A DNA stretch of 64,000 nt, taken from positions 372,001 through 436,000 of the forward strand of contig NZ_CP040977.1 of assembly GCF_006364435.1 (NCBI RefSeq), given 5' to 3'. Positions within the stretch are counted from its first letter, which is position 1; each line of letters starts with the position of its first letter. Source of the DNA: Candidatus Methylopumilus universalis. GTDB lineage: Bacteria > Pseudomonadota > Gammaproteobacteria > Burkholderiales > Methylophilaceae. The notes below the pieces were generated by a model. The model worked only from the letters and a program-made list of their open reading frames with translations. It did no database searches and had not been told where the DNA came from. This document shows, piece by piece, positions 58,022 to 64,000 of this stretch. The translations under genes and the position numbers were made by a program.

Positions 58022-58309
58022 ATGACGCAATCAATACTTATTCTGATTACCATCATCATGGCCAATATCCCTTGGATGTTTAGTGACTTTCTTTTTATTA
58101 AGAAATTTTCATCCCATAAAAAACCTTTTTCTTGGGCTTTGTTTGAAGTGGTGATTCTGTATTTTATTACCGGTGGCATTTTACTTTTTGCAGAGCTTAA
58201 AATGATAGGACATATTCAATCCCAAGCTTGGGAATTTTATGCGGTGACTTTCTTTTTATTTTTAGTTTTCTCTTTTCCTGGATTTATTTTTAAAACGCTT
58301 TGGAAATAA
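58022..58309 (+). CDS. DUF2818 membrane protein
   Basis: 95 residues, three membrane segments. ITIIMANIPWMFSDFLFIKK at the N-terminus and SFPGFIFKTLWK at the end match DUF2818, a family of unknown function that follows nuoN in many betaproteobacteria. It starts one base after the nuoN stop and its last 10 bp overlap the SDR-like gene. A role in complex I assembly is a guess from position only. Confidence 0.85.
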   Translation: MTQSILILITIIMANIPWMFSDFLFIKKFSSHKKPFSWALFEVVILYFITGGILLFAELKMIGHIQSQAWEFYAVTFFLFLVFSFPGFIFKTLWK

Positions 58310-59148
58310 AATCTCTTAAAATTTTAATTGTAGGCTGCGGCCAACTCGGTTTTTCAATCGTCAAAAATGCTGATCCTGATATATTTAAATTATATGGATT
58401 TAGTCGAAGTTTAAGAAAATCACCCCCTTCCATTGAAATGCATCAAGTTGATATTTTAAAAGCTGAAGCTATTGATGCCATTAAGTTAATAAATCCTGAA
58501 ATTATTATCTACGCTGTTTCTGCAGACACTCAGTCTATTGAAAGTTACCAAGAGCATTACGTAGCAGGCTTAAAAAATACTTACGAAGCGATTTTAGAGC
58601 TCGATCACTTCAAGCATCTTTTCTTTGTTTCAAGCACAAGAGTTTATGGACAAAAAACGACTAAGATTTTAAGTGAGCTCGATATAGCAGAGCCTTCTGA
58701 TTATGGAGGTGAAGCTTTATTAGAAGCTGAAACGGTTGCGCGCCAACTAAAAGATAAAGCCACTATATTACGTTTGTCTGGTATTTATGGCCCTAATCGA
58801 ACGCGTATGATTCAATTAGCCCAAAGCAATCCAGGCAATTGGCCTGCAACTAATAATTGGTCTAATCGAATTCACGAAGAAGATGCTGCGCGTTTTATTG
58901 TATTTCTTATAAATCGAATTATGCTGAATGAACCTATCGAGTCACTTTATCTTGTGACAGATGGTGTGCCGACTAAACAATATGACGTATTAACGTGGAT
59001 CAGAAATCGTCTGCAATTAACAACCGATACTATTGAAGTTCCTATCTTGGAAAGCGGGAAACAATTGCAATCTGTTTTGTTGAATCAAAGTGGATTTGAA
59101 TTAAAGTACCCCGATTTTACATATGGTTACGAAGCGATCATTGATTAG
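58300..59148 (+). CDS. Atypical SDR / NAD-dependent epimerase-like protein (YeeZ-like)
   Basis: 282 residues with a Rossmann fold. The nucleotide loop is LIVGCGQLGFSI near 10-20; HLFFVSSTRVYGQKTTKI near 107 and RLSGIYGPNR near 165 are epimerase-like. The catalytic YxxxK is replaced by YGGEAL, so classical SDR chemistry is doubtful; this fits atypical SDRs such as YeeZ. The start is TTG at 58300, inside the DUF2818 gene; a later ATG would remove the NAD loop. The function is unknown. Confidence 0.75.
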   Translation: MEIKSLKILIVGCGQLGFSIVKNADPDIFKLYGFSRSLRKSPPSIEMHQVDILKAEAIDAIKLINPEIIIYAVSADTQSIESYQEHYVAGLKNTYEAILELDHFKHLFFVSSTRVYGQKTTKILSELDIAEPSDYGGEALLEAETVARQLKDKATILRLSGIYGPNRTRMIQLAQSNPGNWPATNNWSNRIHEEDAARFIVFLINRIMLNEPIESLYLVTDGVPTKQYDVLTWIRNRLQLTTDTIEVPILESGKQLQSVLLNQSGFELKYPDFTYGYEAIID

Positions 59149-59169
59149 GGTTCTTCAATAGGATAGAAT
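59141..59169 (+). promoter_or_regulatory. Candidate promoter of tRNA-Val
   Basis: TTGATT (59141-59146) and TAGAAT (59164-59169) are separated by 17 bp; the mature tRNA begins 20 bp after the -10. The -35 overlaps the stop codon region of the SDR-like gene. Confidence 0.6.
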
Positions 59170-59188
59170 CCAAACTCCTAAATTCTTT

Positions 59189-59265
59189 AGGCGCGTAGCT
59201 CAGCTGGTTAGAGCACCACCTTGACATGGTGGGGGTCGTTGGTTCGATTCCAATCGCGCCTACCA
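59189..59265 (+). tRNA. tRNA-Val (GAC)
   Basis: 77 nt with encoded CCA. Acceptor stem AGGCGCG/CGCGCCT, D-arm TAGCTCAGCTGGTTAGAGC, anticodon stem CCACC with loop TTGACAT (anticodon GAC) and T-loop GTTCGATT. It lies alone between the SDR-like gene and thrS. The 81 bp from here to thrS hold TAAAAT (59312-59317) as a possible -10 for thrS but no clear -35. Confidence 0.96.
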
Positions 59266-59346
59266 ATTTTTTGCCTCATGGCTCAAGCTATCAAGAATGC
59301 TTAAAAGCTTATAAAATGATGCAATGCTAAATGATTCAATTCAACT

Positions 59347-61254
59347 ATGCCTGAAATAAGATTACCAGACGGGTCTAAGCGACAATTTGAAGGTGACGTT
59401 ACCGTCGCAGAAGTTGCACAAAATATCGGCGCTGGACTAGCGCGCGCAGCTCTCGCAGGCCGAGTGAATGATCAACTTGTCGATCTTTCATTCGTCATTC
59501 GTCAGGATAGCGATCTTGCAATCATTACTGACAAAAATCCTGAAGGGCTTGAGGTTATTCGTCATTCAACTGCCCATCTTTTAGCGTATGCCGTAAAAGA
59601 GTTATTTCCAGATGCACAAGTAACGATTGGCCCTGTCATTGAACATGGTTTTTATTATGACTTTTCATATACACGACCTTTCACACCAGAAGATCTAGAA
59701 AGTATTGAAAAGAAGATGACAGAAATTGCTAATCGCGATTTACCCATCACAAGAAAAGTATTGCTGCGTAATGATGCAGTTAAATATTTCAAATCAATTA
59801 AAGAAAATTATAAAGCTGAAATTATTGAATCTATTCCAGCAGATCAGGAAGTTTCTCTATACACCGAAGGTGAATTTACAGATCTTTGTCGAGGCCCGCA
59901 TGTGCCATCAACTGGAAAATTAAAAGTATTCAAATTAATGAAAGTGGCTGGCGCATATTGGCGTGGCGACTCTAAAAATGAAATGCTACAAAGAATTTAC
60001 GGCACTGCGTGGACCAATAAAGAAGACTTGCAAAACTATCTCTTCATGTTGGAAGAGGCGGAAAAAAGAGATCATCGTAAATTAGGAAAGCAACTCGATT
60101 TATTTCATATGCAAGATGAAGCACCTGGTATGGTCTTTTGGCATCCCAAGGGGTGGTCGATTTGGCAAGAAGTTGAACATTACATGCGGAAAATGTTCTT
60201 AGATTATGGGTATCAAGAAGTTAAAACCCCAACAGTCATGGATAAGACTTTGTGGGAAAAATCTGGGCATTGGCAAAACTATCGCGACAATATGTTTACA
60301 ACCTCTTCTGAAAATAGAGACTATGCGGTGAAGCCTATGAATTGCCCTGGCCACATTCAAATTTTTAATAATGCTCTACATAGCTACCGTGACCTGCCTC
60401 TAAGACTTGCAGAATTTGGTTCATGCCATCGTAACGAACCATCAGGATCGCTCCACGGTTTAATGCGTGTTCGTGGATTTACGCAAGATGATGCCCATAT
60501 TTTTTGTACAGAAGAACAAATTAAAGATGAAGTGGCTAAGTTTATTGTCATGCTATTTAAAGCCTACCAAGACTTCGGATTTAAGGACGTTTTAGTGAAA
60601 TTATCCACTCGTCCTGAGAAGCGTGTAGGTGCTGACGAAACTTGGGATAAGGCGGAATCTGCCCTTAAAGCTGCTTTAGTGGAAAATAAGCTCGAATTTG
60701 ACCTTCAGCCTGGAGAAGGGGCCTTTTATGGACCTAAAATCGAATTTACCCTAAAAGACAGCTTAAGTCGTCTTTGGCAGTGCGGTACGATCCAGCTCGA
60801 CTTTAACTTGCCTGAACGCCTAGGCGCTGAATATGTCACGGAAGACAATAGCCGCAAACACCCTGTGATGCTGCATCGGGCTATTGTAGGTTCTATGGAG
60901 CGTTTTATTGGGATTCTTATTGAGCATTACTCGGGTGCTATGCCTCTTTGGCTTGCCCCGACACAAGCGGTTATCCTTAATATTGCTGACGCACATGCAA
61001 GCTACGCTTCAAAAGTCATGGATGAACTCAAGAAAAACCACATCCGATGCGATTCTGACTTGAGAAATGAGAAAATAACCTATAAAATACGCGAACATAG
61101 CTTACAAAAGATTCCTTATCTCTTAATTGTAGGGGAAAAGGAAATGGAAGCTGGGCAAGTTGCCGTGCGAACCCGAAAAGGCGAAGACTTAGGATCCATG
61201 TCGATTAAGTCATTGATTGATCGACTAAATCAGGAAGTTCAAACTAAAGTCTAG
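59347..61254 (+). CDS. thrS: Threonyl-tRNA synthetase
   Basis: 635 residues. An N-terminal TGS domain (about 1-62), the editing domain ([16 protein letters not shown] and the later [13 protein letters not shown]), and a class II catalytic core with [13 protein letters not shown] and [20 protein letters not shown]; the zinc ligands Cys, His and His are in place. A C-terminal anticodon-binding domain ends the protein. infC follows 46 bp later in the thrS-infC-rpmI-rplT-pheS-pheT order found across proteobacteria. Confidence 0.98.
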   Translation: MPEIRLPDGSKRQFEGDVTVAEVAQNIGAGLARAALAGRVNDQLVDLSFVIRQDSDLAIITDKNPEGLEVIRHSTAHLLAYAVKELFPDAQVTIGPVIEHGFYYDFSYTRPFTPEDLESIEKKMTEIANRDLPITRKVLLRNDAVKYFKSIKENYKAEIIESIPADQEVSLYTEGEFTDLCRGPHVPSTGKLKVFKLMKVAGAYWRGDSKNEMLQRIYGTAWTNKEDLQNYLFMLEEAEKRDHRKLGKQLDLFHMQDEAPGMVFWHPKGWSIWQEVEHYMRKMFLDYGYQEVKTPTVMDKTLWEKSGHWQNYRDNMFTTSSENRDYAVKPMNCPGHIQIFNNALHSYRDLPLRLAEFGSCHRNEPSGSLHGLMRVRGFTQDDAHIFCTEEQIKDEVAKFIVMLFKAYQDFGFKDVLVKLSTRPEKRVGADETWDKAESALKAALVENKLEFDLQPGEGAFYGPKIEFTLKDSLSRLWQCGTIQLDFNLPERLGAEYVTEDNSRKHPVMLHRAIVGSMERFIGILIEHYSGAMPLWLAPTQAVILNIADAHASYASKVMDELKKNHIRCDSDLRNEKITYKIREHSLQKIPYLLIVGEKEMEAGQVAVRTRKGEDLGSMSIKSLIDRLNQEVQTKV

Positions 61255-61288
61255 CAACAAGGTAGCGCGGTTTTTCTTTTATATTTAC

Positions 61289-61303
61289 AGGGGATTTGTT
61301 ATC
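61289..61303 (+). promoter_or_regulatory. Ribosome binding site and non-AUG (ATC) start of infC
   Basis: AGGGG at 61289-61293 is followed after 7 bp by ATC at 61301-61303, the only codon at which the usual IF3 N-terminus ([11 protein letters not shown]) begins. No in-frame ATG, GTG or TTG lies at a suitable distance upstream. AUU, AUC or AUA starts are known for infC and allow IF3 to limit its own translation. Confidence 0.8.
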
Positions 61304-61855
61304 GCTCAAGAGAAAGAAGTCAGAATTAACGGAGACATTACAGCTCAAGAAATTCGATTAATTGGCGTAAACGGCGAAGCGCTTGGCATAGTGACACTAG
61401 CTGAGGCATTTGCAAAAGCAGAAGAGATAGATATCGATCTAGTGGAAATTGCTCCACAAGCCCAACCTCCCGTATGTCGATTGCTTGATTACGGTAAGTT
61501 TAAATATGCAGAAAGTAAGAAGCAACACGAAACCCGCTTAAAACAGAAGCAGGTCAAGATTAAAGAAGTGAAGTTTAGACCGGGAACAGATGATGGTGAT
61601 TACAACATCAAAATACGAAACCTCATTGGGTTCCTTTCAGACGGCGATAAGGCAAAGATCACCTTGCGCTTTAGAGGTCGAGAAATAACGCATCAAGAAT
61701 ACGGTTTAGCAATTTTAAAACGTGTTGAACATGATTTAATGGAATACGCAGTCGTCGAACAATTTCCGAAAATGGAAGGTCGACAAATGGTGATGGTTCT
61801 GGCTCCACAAAAAAAAGTCAAACCAAAAACCACTGAAGCAAAAGTTTCTGAGTGA
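61301..61855 (+). CDS. infC: Translation initiation factor IF-3
   Basis: 184 residues from the ATC at 61301. Starting at the GTG at 61391 would leave only 154 residues and cut the N-terminal domain (residues 1-75; [30 protein letters not shown]). The linker is Lys-rich, and the C-terminal domain carries [18 protein letters not shown] and [19 protein letters not shown]3 binds the 30S subunit and rejects non-standard start codons, so the ATC start gives autogenous control. It is followed by rpmI and rplT. Confidence 0.93.
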   Translation: MAQEKEVRINGDITAQEIRLIGVNGEALGIVTLAEAFAKAEEIDIDLVEIAPQAQPPVCRLLDYGKFKYAESKKQHETRLKQKQVKIKEVKFRPGTDDGDYNIKIRNLIGFLSDGDKAKITLRFRGREITHQEYGLAILKRVEHDLMEYAVVEQFPKMEGRQMVMVLAPQKKVKPKTTEAKVSE

Positions 61856-61910
61856 TACGGCTTAAACGGCATGCCTAAGCACTCTTATTACTCTAACTAA
61901 GGAGATCAAA

Positions 61911-62108
61911 ATGCCAAAAATGAAAACAAAAAGTGGCGCGAAAAAGCGCTTCAAGTTTTTAGGAAGTGGTATGGTAAAGAGAACACGTTCTCATTTACGT
62001 CATATCTTGACCAAAAAAACAACGAAACAAAAACGTAATCTTAGAGGCACTGTCCTCATTTCAGCAACCGATATCAAACGCGTTCGCGCGATGATGCCAA
62101 CTCAATAA
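61911..62108 (+). CDS. rpmI: 50S ribosomal protein L35
   Basis: 65 residues, strongly basic. It begins [20 protein letters not shown] and contains [21 protein letters not shown], both diagnostic of bL35. AAGGAG (61899-61904) lies 6 bp before the ATG. It is followed after 10 bp by rplT. In E. coli L20 represses this pair by binding the mRNA; I did not detect a clear structure here. Confidence 0.98.
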   Translation: MPKMKTKSGAKKRFKFLGSGMVKRTRSHLRHILTKKTTKQKRNLRGTVLISATDIKRVRAMMPTQ

Positions 62109-62118
62109 GGGGAATAAT

Positions 62119-62481
62119 ATGCCTAGAGTAAAACGTGGTGTCACCGCTAGAGCGAAACATAAAAAAGTTTTAGCACTTGCTAAAGGTTATCGCGGCCGTC
62201 GTAAAAACGTATACCGTATAGCTAAACAAGCAGTGATGAAGGCAGGTCAGTATGCATACCGTGATCGCCGTCAGAAAAAACGTCAATTTAGAACACTATG
62301 GATTGCGCGTATCAACGCAGCATCTCGTGAATGTGGTCTTACCTATAGCCGTTTCATGAATGGCCTTAAGAAAGCTTCTGTTGAAGTGGATCGTAAGGTA
62401 TTAGCAGATATGGCAGTATTCGATAAAGCAGCTTTTGCTAAGTTTGTCGAAATTGCTAAATCTGGTTCAGGAGCAGCATAA
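62119..62481 (+). CDS. rplT: 50S ribosomal protein L20
   Basis: 120 residues, the usual length. It begins [23 protein letters not shown], has the [27 protein letters not shown] core and a C-terminal globular domain. bL20 is needed early in 50S assembly. A clean terminator follows 16 bp after the stop. Confidence 0.98.
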   Translation: MPRVKRGVTARAKHKKVLALAKGYRGRRKNVYRIAKQAVMKAGQYAYRDRRQKKRQFRTLWIARINAASRECGLTYSRFMNGLKKASVEVDRKVLADMAVFDKAAFAKFVEIAKSGSGAA

Positions 62482-62497
62482 AAATTATTAATTTTTA

Positions 62498-62525
62498 AAA
62501 GGAGGCTTCTAGCCTCCTTTTTTTT
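62498..62525 (+). terminator. Rho-independent terminator after rplT
   Basis: AAAGGAGGCT (62498-62507) pairs with AGCCTCCTTT (62511-62520) around a TCT loop, followed by eight consecutive T. It separates the infC-rpmI-rplT unit from pheST, whose start is only 17 bp further, so read-through must supply at least part of pheST expression unless a promoter lies within. Confidence 0.9.
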
Positions 62526-62538
62526 ATTAAAATAATAG

Positions 62539-63525
<987 letters not shown>

Positions 63526-63537
63526 AGATATCTCAAT

Positions 63538-64000
63538 ATGCAATTTTCTGAAAATTGGTTAAGGTCATATGTGAATACATCACTGGATAGTGATGCGCTT
63601 AACCACGTCATGATTATGGCAGGCTTGGATGTTGATGAATCCCATCCTCTAGGCGCATCTTTTAGTCATGTGGTGGTGGGTGAGATTGTTTCGATTAAAA
63701 AACATCCTGATGCTGATCGACTTCAGGTGTGCGATGTCAATATCGGAGACAAGACATTACAAATTGTATGCGGCGCATCAAATGCAAGACAAGGTATTAA
63801 AGTGGCGTGCGCATTAGTAGGTGCTAAATTACCTTCCATCGATATTAAGGAAGCAAAAGTACGTGGCATTGAATCATTCGGTATGCTTTGTTCGTTAAAA
63901 GAATTAGGATTGGCTGAAGAAGCTGAAGGCATTTTAGAATTAAGCCATGATTTAAAAAATGGTACTGATTTAAGAGTAGCACTTGATCTTAATGATCAAA
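63538..64000 (+). CDS. pheT: Phenylalanyl-tRNA synthetase beta subunit (partial, C-terminus outside window)
   Basis: The frame is open from an ATG at 63538 to the window end, about 154 residues. MQFSENWLRSYVNTSLDSD opens the protein, and an EMAP-like tRNA-binding domain follows from about 40 (VVGEIVSIKKHPDADRLQVCDV; IVCGASNARQGIKVACALVGAKLP; VRGIESFGMLCSLKELGL), the normal N-terminus of PheT. The rest of the gene lies beyond the window. Confidence 0.96.
   Translation, partial: MQFSENWLRSYVNTSLDSDALNHVMIMAGLDVDESHPLGASFSHVVVGEIVSIKKHPDADRLQVCDVNIGDKTLQIVCGASNARQGIKVACALVGAKLPSIDIKEAKVRGIESFGMLCSLKELGLAEEAEGILELSHDLKNGTDLRVALDLNDQ

Noticed and set aside
59266-59346. Leader or T-box before thrS
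   Set aside because: The 81-bp gap shows no T-box sequence, stem array or terminator; only AT-rich repeats and a possible -10 are seen.
61391-61855. infC starting at the GTG at 61391
   Set aside because: It would remove the first 30 residues of the conserved N-terminal domain; the ATC at 61301 has a good ribosome-binding site.

Overview
The window is an AT-rich, very compact stretch of bacterial chromosome that carries almost only housekeeping genes. No gap between genes exceeds about 200 bp and many neighbours overlap by 1 to 30 bp. I see no mobile element, prophage, CRISPR array, rRNA operon or pseudogene. Gene order and family variants point to a betaproteobacterium: purL with a 1295-residue product, yciB-yciI-bolA-ppiC facing PHP-M50-trpS-scpA-scpB-rluB, a roughly 400-residue TrpS with an internal insertion, an RpfE-like gene before recJ, tpiA-secG-tRNA-Leu-nuoA..N, and a DUF2818 gene after nuoN. 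The low GC and tight packing fit a streamlined Methylophilaceae member (OM43 / Candidatus Methylopumilus type). That lineage call is an inference; no methylotrophy gene lies in the window.

Layout. 1-6025 (minus): purL, then an exported ankyrin protein, an exported beta-propeller and a partial DUF455 ferritin-like protein. 6110-8161 (minus): feoA-feoB behind a Fur box. 8167-10132 (minus): yciB-yciI-bolA-parvulin, closed by a clear terminator. 10220-15340 (plus): PHP phosphoesterase, M50 protease, trpS, scpA, scpB, rluB. 15337-22568 (minus): xseA, kup, a lipoprotein M48 peptidase, then the lysine/diaminopimelate pair dapD and dapE with a YffB-like gene and prmB. 22633-29149 (plus): dsbB, cysM, exonuclease, rlmD, L,D-transpeptidase-like gene, yhhQ, nagZ, and a Bax-inhibitor-1 gene with its own promoter. 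29182-30122 (minus): tadA and a PsiE-family gene. 30205-31222 (plus): nitroreductase and thioredoxin-like genes. 31200-36079 (minus): rlmJ, purB, wrbA, DUF2069, surE, nlpD.

36155-43597 (plus): uracil-DNA glycosylase, a small tautomerase, uvrC, pgsA, three tRNAs (Gly-GCC, Cys-GCA, Leu-UAA), an RpfE-like gene, recJ, tpiA and secG. 43617-59148 (plus): tRNA-Leu(GAG), the complete 14-gene complex I operon nuoA-N, DUF2818 and an SDR-like gene. 59189-64000 (plus): tRNA-Val(GAC), thrS, infC with a non-AUG ATC start, rpmI, rplT, a terminator, pheS and the first part of pheT.

The window supplies the NADH-oxidising respiratory complex, part of translation (three aminoacyl-tRNA synthetases, IF3, L35, L20, five tRNAs, four rRNA or ribosomal-protein modification enzymes), DNA repair (UvrC, RecJ, ExoVII, UDG), iron and potassium uptake, purine and lysine/peptidoglycan precursor synthesis, and envelope maintenance. 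I found no convincing undescribed system. The best second looks are the small exported ankyrin/propeller cluster, a signal-less L,D-transpeptidase-like protein beside nagZ, the RpfE-like gene coupled to recJ, DUF2818 coupled to complex I, a 15-bp dyad before the M50 protease gene, a divergent promoter pair sharing one -10 element, and the ATC start of infC.
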